From Leptospira neocaledonica (lineage in GTDB: Bacteria; Spirochaetota; Leptospiria; Leptospirales; Leptospiraceae): DNA of 64,000 nt. Of this stretch, positions 25,610 to 36,053 are shown piece by piece. The DNA is taken from assembly GCF_002812205.1 (NCBI RefSeq), contig NZ_NPEA01000004.1, forward strand, positions 310,001 to 374,000, given 5' to 3'. Within the stretch, counting starts at the first letter, position 1. The number at the start of each line of letters is the position of its first letter. The notes below the pieces were generated by a model. The model was not told the origin of the DNA. It was given only the letters and a program-made list of their open reading frames with translations, and ran no database searches. The position numbers and the translations under genes were made by a program.

Positions 25610-25795
25610 GGAAACTCGCAACTTATTGGAGCGATTCCTTCCGCAGCAAGTTCTTGGGCGACTCCCCCGCTCACGCGAGGGCCGCGCTACTACGAACTAC
25701 GCATTCGCTCCGATCACGGCAAAACATATTCAATATCCTGAATATAATTCTTATCGGCCGTGACTGCTATCGCATTCTACGTATCGCTGTCGCGG
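25610..25795. other. structured GC-rich intergenic island after trxA
   Basis: About 190 bp without a credible gene. GGAGCGA (25628-25634) pairs with TCGCTCC (25705-25711). Right after, TCACGGC (25714-25720) pairs with GCCGTGA (25757-25763) and encloses ATATTCA (25726-25732) with TGAATAT (25739-25745). The block is richer in GC than its surroundings and resembles the island at 8301-8432 in design, not clearly in sequence. Confidence 0.6.
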
Positions 25796-25801
25796 TGAAA
25801 A

Positions 25802-27529
25802 TCACCAGTTAACGATCTCATCCACTTCTTCTTGTTCCAAACGGAAAGAATCATAATCTCCCGTGGCTTTTGGAATTGTCCTAAATAGGAAAGCCCCGAA
25901 ACCTTTTGCAAAAGAATCGAATCTGGATCTTTTAGAGCCGGACACTCTATCAAAAACCGCCTGCTCTAAAAACTCGGAAAGAACAAGAGCCCCGTAAGCC
26001 TGGTCGGAAAGATCCACTCTATAAGTTTCCTTCCATTCTCTTGGCTTTTCTTCAATGCTCTTATTCCAATCGAATAAAAGATCTTCTCCTAACTGAGCAG
26101 CCGCTTTTAGTTCGGGGTATTTTTTAGCGGAGTCAAAATTTTTCTTTAATTCGGAAACGAAAGAATCTCTAATCTTTGCGCGATTCATCGCACCAAGTGC
26201 ATGGTCTGTGATGATCAAGTGAGTACCTTCCCAAGTTTCATTGATGATACAATCATTATGAAGTCTTGGCAAACAAGTGTAATCGCCGATGATCCCAGAA
26301 CCGCCTAATGCCATGATCGCTCTATGAGTGATCTGAGAAGAAAGAGAAGAAGATCTATATTTCATTAGAGGAGTAGAGATTTGTTCCGCTAAAATTCCCT
26401 TTTGAGTCCAATCAATCCCGCGAAAAATCGGCATGACCAAAGCAGCATACAAGATCCTCATTTCTGCGAGTTCTCTGGAATAAGCGGGAAAATCCTGGAT
26501 CTTCTTACCATAAGCTGTTCTGTATCTGGAATATTCTCTAGCTTCCATGAAAGCCCGTCTGGACATTCCCGAAGCGGCAAGACCCACATGAACCCGAGAT
26601 GTTCGGATCACATAACGAATGAGGTTTGCAATTCCGTGAGCAGGTCTTCCTAAAGCCTCGGCCTCCAGATCCTCATACACTATCTCTACTGTGAGTTTTC
26701 CTTTTGAGCCTATAATATCTTTTTTTCTTAATATATGATGACCGTTCAGCTCACCATTATCTTTGATCCTTGGAACCAAGAATAATCCTACTGTTTCGGT
26801 ATCTTCTATCTTTGCCGTTGTGACCCAAAGATCTCCGGGATTGGAGCAAAACCATTTTTCTCCATTCAGGATCCATTTTCCATTCTCACCTTTGCGTGCG
26901 ATTGTGCGGTTTGCGCCTACATTACTTCCGCCCACTCTTTCGGTCACATATTGTCCCGCCATAAAATGGGAATAGGAACCCTTCCCAGCTACTAAAGGAA
27001 GATATTTTTTTTTCTGTTCTTCTGTTCCGATCCCCTGCAGAACTCGTATCATACCTTCCGTCATTGCTAAGGGACAGGTTACTCCACCTTCTCCATTTTG
27101 GTTGGCAAGATAAGTCAAAGCCTGTCTATGAAGATCCGTAAAAGGAAATTTCCATTCATCATGAAAATCTAAATTAACAATTCCGTAATCATAGGAGATT
27201 TTTCTGGAAAGTTTTTGTTCGTGAGAATAAGCGATATGGTCTATACGATTTCCGGTTCGATCGTATTTTACTACTTCTCCGTATTTACCTTCCTTATGCG
27301 AAGCCTCTGTGAGTTCGTCTAAAATTCCACCGACCAACTCTCCATAACCTTTGAGATGATCCAACATGGCTTTTTTATGATCCGGTTTATAATCGGAAGA
27401 ATATCTTTCTATCACTCTCTGGAGGATCTTGTCCTCTTCGTAAAAATTTTTACCTCTATTTCCTTTATAACCGGTTAAGTCGTAAGAAGATAAACCCGGG
27501 TTTTCTGCTAAACGTAGTGGATGATTCAT
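25802..27529 (-). CDS. acyl-CoA dehydrogenase family protein (large, 575 aa)
   Basis: FAD-dependent alpha-beta dehydrogenation of acyl-CoA. The layout is an AidB-like long form: an N-terminal extension, then [15 protein letters not shown] and [17 protein letters not shown] (flavin and acyl-CoA region), [10 protein letters not shown], and the C-terminal helical domain with the [34 protein letters not shown] signature carrying the usual catalytic-Glu neighbourhood. At 575 residues it exceeds the 380-residue short-chain enzymes, as in AidB/ACAD11-type proteins. A spaced inverted repeat (27536-27570) lies directly upstream and could be an operator. Confidence 0.9.
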   Translation of the reverse strand: MNHPLRLAENPGLSSYDLTGYKGNRGKNFYEEDKILQRVIERYSSDYKPDHKKAMLDHLKGYGELVGGILDELTEASHKEGKYGEVVKYDRTGNRIDHIAYSHEQKLSRKISYDYGIVNLDFHDEWKFPFTDLHRQALTYLANQNGEGGVTCPLAMTEGMIRVLQGIGTEEQKKKYLPLVAGKGSYSHFMAGQYVTERVGGSNVGANRTIARKGENGKWILNGEKWFCSNPGDLWVTTAKIEDTETVGLFLVPRIKDNGELNGHHILRKKDIIGSKGKLTVEIVYEDLEAEALGRPAHGIANLIRYVIRTSRVHVGLAASGMSRRAFMEAREYSRYRTAYGKKIQDFPAYSRELAEMRILYAALVMPIFRGIDWTQKGILAEQISTPLMKYRSSSLSSQITHRAIMALGGSGIIGDYTCLPRLHNDCIINETWEGTHLIITDHALGAMNRAKIRDSFVSELKKNFDSAKKYPELKAAAQLGEDLLFDWNKSIEEKPREWKETYRVDLSDQAYGALVLSEFLEQAVFDRVSGSKRSRFDSFAKGFGAFLFRTIPKATGDYDSFRLEQEEVDEIVNW

Positions 27530-27535
27530 ATAATT

Positions 27536-27570
27536 CCCTAATAGTAATCTTACTTAAAACTATATTAGGG
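27536..27570. promoter_or_regulatory. inverted repeat upstream of the acyl-CoA dehydrogenase
   Basis: CCCTAATA (27536-27543) and TATTAGGG (27563-27570) are exact inverted arms around 19 bp, seven bases before the start codon. Possible site for a fatty-acid-responsive repressor, or a 5'-leader hairpin. No regulator gene is adjacent. Confidence 0.4.
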
Positions 27571-27640
27571 TAAATCATACGAACTGCGACTATTTTTTAA
27601 ATTTTCTAATATAAGTAAAATTCGTTAAACGTCGTTCGTT

Positions 27641-28840
27641 TTAAATGGATCGGATCGGTTTAAACCTGCCTTTCTCCAATACATATTTTTTTTTGTTCAA
27701 TTCAATCGTTTGACCTTCGTTCAACTCCATCAGGTTTTCCAAATCCTCTTCTATTGTATGAACAGATCCTTTCGTATTTCTAGCTAGATCTAGATACTCC
27801 GTATTAATTCCTGCATAGGAGCCGCATAGTACAACCCTTACCGGCTTTTGAATCTTACCCATCAAAGAATAGTCTCTCATTGTTGAAAAATTATCCGCAA
27901 TTAAGATCAGCTCTTTACAATCAGGGCAAACCTCTTGCGCTTTGATCAATGCTTCGATATCGTTTTCCGGACCGTCACCTCCGTATCCTCCGCTGATCGT
28001 AGCCTTCGCTAATTTTTCCAATTCCTCGTATACTTTCAATTTCTGGAAATAGATACCTCCGGTCTTTCCCACCACTTTTTTCCCATCGGGAGTATTATCC
28101 CCGTCATTGAAAAAAACGAAAAATTTTTCGATCTTCTTAAGAGTCTGTAATTTGAAATAAAGGAATAATTGCTGCGTATAAGGAAACATACTTCCGGTAA
28201 GATCCCCTACAATCGCTCCATCCCATTCCTTTTTTCTTTCTAAAACTTTCGAAACGATTTCGTCCTTCTGGAATTGTGGAGAAGTTCCCGATTCGGCAAC
28301 ACAAGATTCGGAGCGACTTTCAACGGAACGTTCTGGTTTTTTTCCGAATAGAATATCTTTTTCCTTCTTCCATGTTTCTTCAGAAGGTTTTGGTCTATAA
28401 TGTATCGCGAAGCCGTGAAATTTATCCGAAGTATTTTCTTTTTCACCGCAAGAGTCGTATTTTGTTTCTTTCCATTCCACTAACGTGTTCTTGTCCAGTT
28501 TAGGAAAAATTCTCAATAATTCCTTTTTTCTTTCCTGATCCAATCTTAGCTGATCATACGCAGACGTTTTACATATGGAATGAATATAAGTAACCGTTAT
28601 GAAAATTCCTTCTTTGACTTCGGTTGGAATTTTTACGTTTTTTGTTTTGGATTTCATAAAATCCATTGGGAGTAGGAATTGTTCCTCGTTTTCCCTTCTT
28701 AGAATTGATGGATCTTCTCGCTTTACCAAAACTTTTGTCGGTTTCGAAGGTAGACTCTCCGGTTCAAGACAAGGAGATGCAGATTGAGCAAAGAGAACGC
28801 TATAGGAAGAAAAGAAGAGTAAAACGGCCAAATATTTCAT
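27641..28840 (-). CDS. exported VWA-like protein
   Basis: A 399-residue protein with a signal peptide (MKYLAVLLFFSSYSVLFAQS). The C-terminal half looks like a von Willebrand A fold: DLTGSM gives a MIDAS-type start (D-x-T/S-x-S variant), then FFVFFNDGDNTPDGKK, GGYGGDGPENDIEALIKA (second metal loop) and ELILIADNFSTMRD. The N-terminal half (PEVKEGIFITVTYIH...KELLRIFPKLDKNTLVEWKE) is unassigned. VWA domains bind proteins with a metal ion. Its role is unknown. Confidence 0.72.
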   Translation of the reverse strand: MKYLAVLLFFSSYSVLFAQSASPCLEPESLPSKPTKVLVKREDPSILRRENEEQFLLPMDFMKSKTKNVKIPTEVKEGIFITVTYIHSICKTSAYDQLRLDQERKKELLRIFPKLDKNTLVEWKETKYDSCGEKENTSDKFHGFAIHYRPKPSEETWKKEKDILFGKKPERSVESRSESCVAESGTSPQFQKDEIVSKVLERKKEWDGAIVGDLTGSMFPYTQQLFLYFKLQTLKKIEKFFVFFNDGDNTPDGKKVVGKTGGIYFQKLKVYEELEKLAKATISGGYGGDGPENDIEALIKAQEVCPDCKELILIADNFSTMRDYSLMGKIQKPVRVVLCGSYAGINTEYLDLARNTKGSVHTIEEDLENLMELNEGQTIELNKKKYVLEKGRFKPIRSI

Positions 28841-28949
28841 TCGAGAAACCCCTATTATGGAGTTATTCCGAAATCGTAAAATTCAGACAGAAAGACGATC
28901 CGATTTTAAGGATAAATAAAAACCGGAGGTGAAAAAATTTAAAAAGGGC

Positions 28950-28971
28950 AATTTCGCGTTTTTTCGAAATT
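28950..28971 (-). terminator. AT-rich hairpin after the glucosidase gene
   Basis: AATTTCG and CGAAATT flank an 8-nt loop nine bases past the stop of the GH13 gene; on the minus strand a CCCTTTTT follows. Confidence 0.45.
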
Positions 28972-28979
28972 TCAAACCC

Positions 28980-30713
28980 TTAATATTCTAAAACCAAACC
29001 TTCATATGGAGCGATCTCGAATACCACAGGGATTTCCATTTTCTCCGGCTTTCTATGAGTAGAGATAAGTATCTGAGCGGTGCGGTTCGCATTTGCTACG
29101 ATCTTTTTGGATTCATTCTCAAAGTTCAAAATGATGAGGCATTTTTTCTTTTCGAATTCCCTGGTATATTGCAAAACACCGGGAGGAGAATCGTAATCCA
29201 GGGCAAGAGTCCCTTTTTTCAGGATCTCATTCCCTTTTCTGAGCCATATTAGTTTTTTATAAAAATTTAATAAACTTTCGATAGATCTGGACTGAGTTTC
29301 CACGTTTACGGATTCGTATCTGGAAAAAACGGGAAGCCAAGGTTCTCCCTTGCTAAATCCTCCGTTCACATCTCCAGACCAACACATAGGGAGTCTACAA
29401 TTGTCTCGACTTGGATAGACCGGCCAGTATCTGATTCCGACAGGATCTTGGATGCGATTTTTAGGGACTCTTTCGTCCATCATTCCAAGTTCTTCGCCAT
29501 AATATAAGAACGGAGTTCCTCTTAGAGTCAAAAGCATTAGAGCTGCGATCTTTGCGCGAGCTGTGGTCTCTCTTCCTTTGGAATATCTAGAGATATGCCT
29601 ACGGAAATCATGATTACTTAATGTATAATTCGGCCAACCTTTATCTCGGAGATACTTCTCCCATTCTTTGATAACATCCCTGAATTTTTCGGCCTTCCAA
29701 GGAGTGTAAAAGAAAGCAAAGTTAAATGCCAGATGAAGTTCGTCACCTTTTGGGCCATAATAAGAAGCAGGAAGTGCGCTTGTGCCTGGCGGCTCCATCA
29801 TCACTTCTCCTACGGACATTCTATCTCCGTACGAATCCAAAAGTTTTCTGAGATCTTTTAAGATATCGTGCATCTCCGGACGATCACGATCATAAATATG
29901 ATTTTGTTGATCGAATGGTCTTGCGATCCATCGTTTGCGAGGGTTACTTCTTAACTCTGAATCTTTAACGAATAGATTTACAACATCCAGACGGAAACCA
30001 TCTACTCCCAAATCCAGCCAATTTTTGACCATAGAGAAGATCGCTTTTTTAACTTCTGGATTTCTCCAGTTCAAATCCGGTTGTTCCGCTAAGAAAGAAT
30101 GATAATAATACTGATCTGTAGTTTTATCTAGGGTCCAGGCTCTTCCCCCGAAAGTTCCCATCCAATTATTAGGAGGTTTTCCATTTATAGGATCTCTCCA
30201 AATATACCAATCTCTCTTAGGATTGTCTTTGGAAGATTTAGATTCTAAAAACCAAGGATGTTGGTGAGATGTATGATTCGCAACCAGGTCCATGATGATC
30301 CTGATCTTACGTTTATGCGCTTCTTTTAATAAACGTCTAAATGTTTCTAAGTCTCCAAAGACAGGATCGATACTTTCGTAATCCGAAATATCGTATCCGA
30401 AATCATACATAGGAGATGGATAAATAGGAGAAAGCCAGATTGCGTCAATGCCGAGGGAGTTCGGAGTTCCGTCGTTCAGATAATCTAATTTTTGAATGAT
30501 ACCTTCTAAATCGCCGATACCATCCCCATTCGCATCTTTAAAACTTCTTGGATAAATCTGATAAACGACTGCGTTCTTCCACCAGTCCGCGTCCATCTTT
30601 TTACCGCGGCGGGGAAGATTAGGCTTTTTGATCGACCTAACAGATGTTGTGGCTTCTTTTTTTCTTTTAGAAGTGACTGTGGAACGACTGCCCGAATCCA
30701 TACTGGGGACCAT
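28980..30713 (-). CDS. GH13 alpha-glucosidase / oligo-1,6-glucosidase
   Basis: A 577-residue alpha-amylase-family enzyme that hydrolyses (or transglycosylates) alpha-1,4 or alpha-1,6 glucosides. All four conserved regions are visible: MDLVANHTS (I), GVDGFRLDVVNLF (II, nucleophile Asp), SVGEVMMEP (III, acid/base Glu) and TLSNHDFRR (IV, stabilising Asp). The opening WWKNAVVYQIYPRSF is typical. The first 39 residues are Ser/Lys/Arg-rich and unusual; the true start may be at MDADWW (30596) or the written ATG. Starts 3 bp after glnD, so the two may be co-transcribed. Confidence 0.93.
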   Translation of the reverse strand: MVPSMDSGSRSTVTSKRKKEATTSVRSIKKPNLPRRGKKMDADWWKNAVVYQIYPRSFKDANGDGIGDLEGIIQKLDYLNDGTPNSLGIDAIWLSPIYPSPMYDFGYDISDYESIDPVFGDLETFRRLLKEAHKRKIRIIMDLVANHTSHQHPWFLESKSSKDNPKRDWYIWRDPINGKPPNNWMGTFGGRAWTLDKTTDQYYYHSFLAEQPDLNWRNPEVKKAIFSMVKNWLDLGVDGFRLDVVNLFVKDSELRSNPRKRWIARPFDQQNHIYDRDRPEMHDILKDLRKLLDSYGDRMSVGEVMMEPPGTSALPASYYGPKGDELHLAFNFAFFYTPWKAEKFRDVIKEWEKYLRDKGWPNYTLSNHDFRRHISRYSKGRETTARAKIAALMLLTLRGTPFLYYGEELGMMDERVPKNRIQDPVGIRYWPVYPSRDNCRLPMCWSGDVNGGFSKGEPWLPVFSRYESVNVETQSRSIESLLNFYKKLIWLRKGNEILKKGTLALDYDSPPGVLQYTREFEKKKCLIILNFENESKKIVANANRTAQILISTHRKPEKMEIPVVFEIAPYEGLVLEY

Positions 30714-30715
30714 TT

Positions 30716-33349
30716 TTAAAAAACAAGTTCCCCTGTCATCCTTTCCACCGGCTGGATTCTCAAGATCTTATCTTCTAGGGATTTTAACAATTCTGCATCT
30801 TTGACCTGTTCTCCGTCCTTAGTCTGGAGATAGAATGAGTCATAAGCATAATCCGCTGAAGTTGAAACCCTTAAATGAGAAACTTTTAAACCGAAATCGA
30901 ATACTTTTCTCAAGATCCGATACACCAAACCGACCATATCAGGCATTCGGACTTCCATGATGGTAGTATCTGTAACATCTTGGTTGGAAAAGCGAACAGA
31001 ACGATTGATGATGCTTTCCGGTATCGTCTTACGTGGATTCCATTCAGTTCTTTCAAAGGCGATACTATCCCTTTGTAATTCCCCAGAAGCCATTAATCTG
31101 AGTTTACCTTCCATTCTGGAAAGTTTTTCAGAAGAAATATTACCACTGCCCTGGGGGTCCGTTACTTGAAGAATATGGATCTGGAATTCTTCGAAAGTAT
31201 AACTCTGCATTCCGACCAGGCTCAAACCTTCCGAAGAAACAGAACAACATAAATCCAATAAGATCTCAGGAATATTACGGCTTACTACTTCTACCGTTAC
31301 AAAAGCTGGATCTTGTTCCAAAGCCAAAAGTAGATCGGAATCTCCGTCCTGACTCAAAGAAGTAATCGATTTAAAATATTTTAATATTTTTCGATTCGAT
31401 ACAGTTTTTAAAAAACTTTCCGGGATAACCGAATATGCAAAGGAAGCGATTGTTTTAGATATTTTAGAATCTTGTCCTTCTTTTTCAGTCAGATAAGCGA
31501 CCAAGTCCTTTGCAAGAGCGATCCTTTCTTCTTCTCCATGAGGGCCTTCGGAATCGGTTCGATTCGTTTGGAAGAAGTTTATAGAGTTTCGATAAAGTTC
31601 GTTTAAGATAGCCTTCTTCCAATTAGTAAGAACATTTGCTCCCACAGATTTGGTATCTATGATGGTAAGAACGTATAAAAGTTTCAATCTATCCGGATTA
31701 GAAACAGTTCTCGCAAAATTGCGTATCAGTAACTTATCCGAAATATCTCTTTTGGAAGAAAGTTCCGACATCAAGATATGTTTTTCGACCAGGAATCGAA
31801 ATAGATCCGTATCTTCTTCCGATAAACCTAGACGAGATCCGACGGAAACAGCAAGTTCTGCGCCGTACTCCGAATGATCACCTTCTTTTACTTTTCCAGC
31901 ATCATGAAGAAGAATTGCTAAAGCCAAAATTTCGGTCTTATCACATTCTCCGTAAACTTCAGAAATCTCTCTATCTTCGAACTCTCCCTTGTCCAAACGA
32001 TCCAACTCATGCAAGATCAGAAGAGTATGTTCATCCACAGTGAACTCGTGATGATAACTGAATAAAGGAAAATTCGTACATGCGCCGAACTCAGGCAGAA
32101 GAGCTCCGAGCACCTGGCATTCATGCATTAATTTCAATATTCTTCCTCTTTCTTTTTTATTCTGAAGAATACGGATAAATCCTCCATTCACTTCCGCAGA
32201 ATATCTAAAATCATCGTCCAGAAAGTGAGAAGCGAACCTGATCTCACTCAATAATCCACCCGAAATCTCAAAGCCTGTCTCTTGGAGCATTCTGAAAGTA
32301 AGTAAAATATCTTTATATAATGTATGAGGATCCGCGAAAAGATTTCCTTCGCTGGGCGGAAAGATCGTATTTCCGATCTTTAAAAATCGGACTCCTTCAT
32401 AGTCGAAATTTTGGGCTTCTCCTTTTTTCTGAGCCGCGAGTAACGAATCCAGATATACACGAACAATAAAAAATATATTCTTCTGATGACTATAGAGAGT
32501 GTTCATAAACTTCTCTATAGTTTGCATATCTTCTTTTTTACCGAAGCCTAAATACTCAGCAACCTCTGGCTGGAGATTCAGATCTAAACGGTCATGTTTT
32601 CTTCCAGTGAGAATATGAAGTGCAGTTCTGACTCGGATCAGAAAATCATACGCTTCTTCCAAGGCTTGGACTTCTCCGCTTTGGAAAAATGGAAGGACTG
32701 CCAGTCCACCTAAGGAACGGATCGGGCTTCTGGATTTTTCGGTCCAATATAGATATTGAATATCTCTCAAACCGCAGAGATCCGTTTTTAAATTCGGTTC
32801 CGAAAGAAGAATGGGTCTTCCTTCTCTCAAAAACCTTTCCGAAAGCTGATCTTCTTTTGCTTGGTTGTATCTGGTAGCAAACTTAGGAGGAAGTTTTGCT
32901 AAGAATTCCTCTTGGTACTTTTTAAATAGCTCTTTGGAGCCTGTTAGGAATCGGCTATCCAAAACAGCATGAAAGCTGGACATATCATCCAGATAACGAA
33001 AGGATTCCTTGATAGTCCTGCAAGTATGCCCTACTTCTTTTCCGGAATCGTAAAGATAGGTATTAATGGAAGAAATGATCTCCGAAAGTTTGGAATCCGG
33101 AACTCCATTATGTAAATATAATATATCTACATCCGAATGAGGAGCCATTTCCATTCGACCGTAACCGCCTAAGGCGATTACTGCGACTTCTTCCCCTTTT
33201 TTTAAAATGCCGGAAGACTTTTCGAACCTAGTCCTTAAAAAGGAATCTATGATAAATGTGAGCTGACGAGAGACCAAGCGGCCGGAGACCGCCCTACTCT
33301 TTTCCAAAAGCCTTTGAAAACTATAGGAGATGTCTAATTCTAAAGGCAA
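30716..33349 (-). CDS. glnD: [protein-PII] uridylyltransferase / GlnD family
   Basis: An 877-residue bifunctional nitrogen sensor that uridylylates and deuridylylates PII in response to glutamine. Domain order: nucleotidyltransferase ([20 protein letters not shown], about residues 57-76), helical linker, HD phosphohydrolase ([20 protein letters not shown], about 478-500) and C-terminal ACT domains, the last at about 785-860 ([31 protein letters not shown]). Length matches the family. No glnB is adjacent. Its stop is 3 bases before the glucosidase ATG. Confidence 0.94.
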   Translation of the reverse strand: MPLELDISYSFQRLLEKSRAVSGRLVSRQLTFIIDSFLRTRFEKSSGILKKGEEVAVIALGGYGRMEMAPHSDVDILYLHNGVPDSKLSEIISSINTYLYDSGKEVGHTCRTIKESFRYLDDMSSFHAVLDSRFLTGSKELFKKYQEEFLAKLPPKFATRYNQAKEDQLSERFLREGRPILLSEPNLKTDLCGLRDIQYLYWTEKSRSPIRSLGGLAVLPFFQSGEVQALEEAYDFLIRVRTALHILTGRKHDRLDLNLQPEVAEYLGFGKKEDMQTIEKFMNTLYSHQKNIFFIVRVYLDSLLAAQKKGEAQNFDYEGVRFLKIGNTIFPPSEGNLFADPHTLYKDILLTFRMLQETGFEISGGLLSEIRFASHFLDDDFRYSAEVNGGFIRILQNKKERGRILKLMHECQVLGALLPEFGACTNFPLFSYHHEFTVDEHTLLILHELDRLDKGEFEDREISEVYGECDKTEILALAILLHDAGKVKEGDHSEYGAELAVSVGSRLGLSEEDTDLFRFLVEKHILMSELSSKRDISDKLLIRNFARTVSNPDRLKLLYVLTIIDTKSVGANVLTNWKKAILNELYRNSINFFQTNRTDSEGPHGEEERIALAKDLVAYLTEKEGQDSKISKTIASFAYSVIPESFLKTVSNRKILKYFKSITSLSQDGDSDLLLALEQDPAFVTVEVVSRNIPEILLDLCCSVSSEGLSLVGMQSYTFEEFQIHILQVTDPQGSGNISSEKLSRMEGKLRLMASGELQRDSIAFERTEWNPRKTIPESIINRSVRFSNQDVTDTTIMEVRMPDMVGLVYRILRKVFDFGLKVSHLRVSTSADYAYDSFYLQTKDGEQVKDAELLKSLEDKILRIQPVERMTGELVF

Positions 33350-33378
33350 GTTCGTTCCTACTAGCTGTTAGACTGAGT

Positions 33379-35409
33379 TTATTTCAATTTATCGCCGGGA
33401 TTAGCGCCTCTATGAGGCACAAAAAGACTTAAGTTCTCACCTTCTCCAGAGGCCAAAAGCATGGCTTCTGAAACTCCGAACTTCATCTTTCTTGGCTTCA
33501 AGTTAGCAACCGCAACGATAGTCAATCCAAGAAGGTCCTGAGGTTGGTAAGAAGCCTTAATACCTGCAAAAACATTCTTAGTTCCAAGAGCACCCAGATC
33601 CAATTTTACTTGGACCAATTTGTCGGCGCCTTCTACAGGACCGGCTTCTATAATTTTACCAACTCTAAGATCTACTTTGCTTAGATCCTCGATAGAAATT
33701 TCCAAAACTCCTTCCGTTTTAGGAGCGACGGCAGGAGTTGTAGGTTGGGCGGATTTAGTTTCCAAAGTGTTTTCTTCTAACATGGTTTGAATTGATTTTT
33801 CCTCTACACGTTTGGTGATCATTTCATATGCGGATACTTTTGTTTTTTCCAGATCGGAAGTAAGATCTGCAAACTCAGGTTTTTTATTTAAACCTAAAAT
33901 TTTATACACCTTCTCTCCCGATTTAGGAAGAACAGGATACAAATAAATGGAAAGAATTCTGGCTGCGTTCAAAGCGACTGTCACAGTTTTGCGAGCAGCT
34001 TCCATATCGGATTTAATTTGGATCCAAGGAGCAAGATCGTTTACATACTTGTTTGCGATATCACCCAAGCGAGAACATTCTTTCATTACCCTGGTATAAT
34101 TTCGAGTCTCATACCATTCTTTAATCTTGGATTCGGAACTTCTAAGTTCATCCAGAATTTTTTTTCCGTCTGCATCCAAACTTCCGAGATTTCTATCAAG
34201 TTTATCTAATATAGAAGTGGCGACTCTGGAAACCAGGTTCACGAAATTCCCTACAAAGTCCGAATTTACTTTTGCAGTATAATCGTCAAAAGAAAGATCC
34301 AGATCGTCCATTCCTGGTCCCAGTTTCCCCGCCAAATAAAAACGAAGATGTTCCGGGTCCAAATGTTTCAGGTAACCATCGGCTTTGATAAAGGTCCCTC
34401 TGGATTTAGACATCTTCTCCCCGTTCACAGTAATAAAACCGTGAACATGGACCTGAGTAGGAGAACGATATCCTCCGCCTTCTAAGGTAGCAGGCCAGAA
34501 TAAAGTATGAAAATATAATATATCTTTTCCTATAAAATGAGAGATCTCCGTTTTTTCATCCTTCCAGAAAGAATCGAATTTTTTACGATCCCCTTTGAAA
34601 TAATTCAAACTGGAAGCCATATAACCTATGGGAGCATCCAACCAAACATAAAAATATTTTTCGGTCTCACCAGGTATCTTAAAACCGAAATAAGGTCCGT
34701 CACGAGAAATATCCCAATCCTGGAGCCCTGCCTCGAACCATTCTTTTAGTTTTTTACGAACGCCTTCCGCTACATGAGAACCTTTTTCGACCCAATTGGA
34801 AAGATATTTCTCAAAATCTCCCAATTTGAAAAAGATATGTTTAGAATTTCGACTAACGGGTGGATTGCCGCATAAAGAACAATGGGAATCTTTCAGATCT
34901 TTGGGAGAATAAGTAGCACCACAATTTTCGCAACTATCTCCGTACTGGTCCTGGGTTCCACAATTCGGACAAGTACCTTTGATAAAACGATCCGGAAGGA
35001 ACATCTTATCCGTATCACAATATGCCTGTTCGATCTCTCTTTCAGCAATATGACCTTTACCTTTTAAAGAAAGATAAATTTCCTCGGAAAGGATTCGATT
35101 TTCTTCCGAGTTCGTGGTATAATAATTATCATATTCGACTAAAAAGCCGGAGAGATCTCGGTAATGTTCCGTTCTAACACGATCGATCAATGCTTCCGGA
35201 CTGATCCCTTCTTTTCTTGCAGCAAGCATGATGGGTGTGCCATGCGTATCGTCCGCACAGAAAAAATAACACTCATTGCCTAAAGATTTTTGGTAACGAA
35301 CATAAATATCAGTTTGGATCGCTTCCAAAACATGGCCTAAATGAATCGGACCATTCGCGTAAGGCAAAGCGGAAGTAACGAGGATCTTTCGTTTTGATTC
35401 GGAACTCAC
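33379..35409 (-). CDS. metG: methionine-tRNA ligase with C-terminal tRNA-binding domain
   Basis: A 676-residue class I aminoacyl-tRNA synthetase charging tRNA-Met. The HIGH-type motif is HLGH (NGPIHLGHVLEAIQTDIYV), and the KMSKS motif is complete (GEKMSKSRGTF). The zinc knuckle carries two CxxC pairs (CPNCGTQ...CENCGATY, HCSLCGN). After the helical anticodon domain and a Pro/Ala/Thr linker comes an EMAP/OB-fold tRNA-binding domain (SKVDLRVGKIIEAGPVEGADKLVQVKL). It is divergent from the TerB-like gene. Confidence 0.97.
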   Translation of the reverse strand: MSSESKRKILVTSALPYANGPIHLGHVLEAIQTDIYVRYQKSLGNECYFFCADDTHGTPIMLAARKEGISPEALIDRVRTEHYRDLSGFLVEYDNYYTTNSEENRILSEEIYLSLKGKGHIAEREIEQAYCDTDKMFLPDRFIKGTCPNCGTQDQYGDSCENCGATYSPKDLKDSHCSLCGNPPVSRNSKHIFFKLGDFEKYLSNWVEKGSHVAEGVRKKLKEWFEAGLQDWDISRDGPYFGFKIPGETEKYFYVWLDAPIGYMASSLNYFKGDRKKFDSFWKDEKTEISHFIGKDILYFHTLFWPATLEGGGYRSPTQVHVHGFITVNGEKMSKSRGTFIKADGYLKHLDPEHLRFYLAGKLGPGMDDLDLSFDDYTAKVNSDFVGNFVNLVSRVATSILDKLDRNLGSLDADGKKILDELRSSESKIKEWYETRNYTRVMKECSRLGDIANKYVNDLAPWIQIKSDMEAARKTVTVALNAARILSIYLYPVLPKSGEKVYKILGLNKKPEFADLTSDLEKTKVSAYEMITKRVEEKSIQTMLEENTLETKSAQPTTPAVAPKTEGVLEISIEDLSKVDLRVGKIIEAGPVEGADKLVQVKLDLGALGTKNVFAGIKASYQPQDLLGLTIVAVANLKPRKMKFGVSEAMLLASGEGENLSLFVPHRGANPGDKLK

Positions 35410-35524
35410 ATAGTCAGGTTGAGAAAAATTCCCCCAAAATCAACATGGATTTTCATTGCAAAACCGCAGGTTGGGTTAAAATACAACGGAAAAACGGGGA
35501 AGCCCTTAAAGGGAAGGCATTAAA

Positions 35525-36031
35525 ATGGAAAGGGTTTCATCCTTGGCTAGCAAAGTTTTACCAGGCCATGAGTTTTACGAAAAATTTCAGAAAAGTCTGG
35601 ATAGAGAAACCGAGATTTTTCAACTCAAGATGAATTACGCCAAGGTGCTAGTTAGTCTTTGGTCATATTCTTGTCATGCAGACGGAGTCTTTCATAGAAA
35701 AGAAGGAAACCTAGTCGGACAAATGGTAAAAGCTATGTTCGATAAGGATTGTATCTTCGATCATCACCAAGACCAAAAAGCAGAGATCATCGAAGAATTA
35801 TCCGAAGTATTCGAGTCACCGCTTCCCATTAAAATGATCACAGACTTTGCGGAAGGAAATCCAGTATTAGCTGTAAACTTTTACGAAGATGCAGTATGTA
35901 TCGTAACGACTGACGGCAAATTTACGGATAGAGAAAAAGAATTTTTGGAAGATCTAGCCAAGGAGCTGGAAATTTCTTCCATGGATAAGAAAAACATAGA
36001 TAATAAATATACGGACGGCGACGAGGACTGA
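35525..36031 (+). CDS. TerB-like protein
   Basis: A 168-residue cytoplasmic helical protein. The segment KVLVSLWSYSCHADGVFHRKEGNLVGQMVKAMF and a second half-repeat VTTDGKFTDREKEFLEDLAKEL give the two-fold pattern of TerB/DjlA-N domains, which carry acidic metal-binding residues. Tellurite genes are absent, so the name is structural. The gene ends 22 bp before the next one; together they form a two-gene rightward run. Confidence 0.75.
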   Translation: MERVSSLASKVLPGHEFYEKFQKSLDRETEIFQLKMNYAKVLVSLWSYSCHADGVFHRKEGNLVGQMVKAMFDKDCIFDHHQDQKAEIIEELSEVFESPLPIKMITDFAEGNPVLAVNFYEDAVCIVTTDGKFTDREKEFLEDLAKELEISSMDKKNIDNKYTDGDED

Positions 36032-36053
36032 GTTTCAAGTCGCCCTCTCTCCC

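Noticed and set aside
35525..36031. Tellurite resistance
   Set aside because: A TerB-like fold alone, without terC, terD or terZ genes, does not indicate tellurite resistance.
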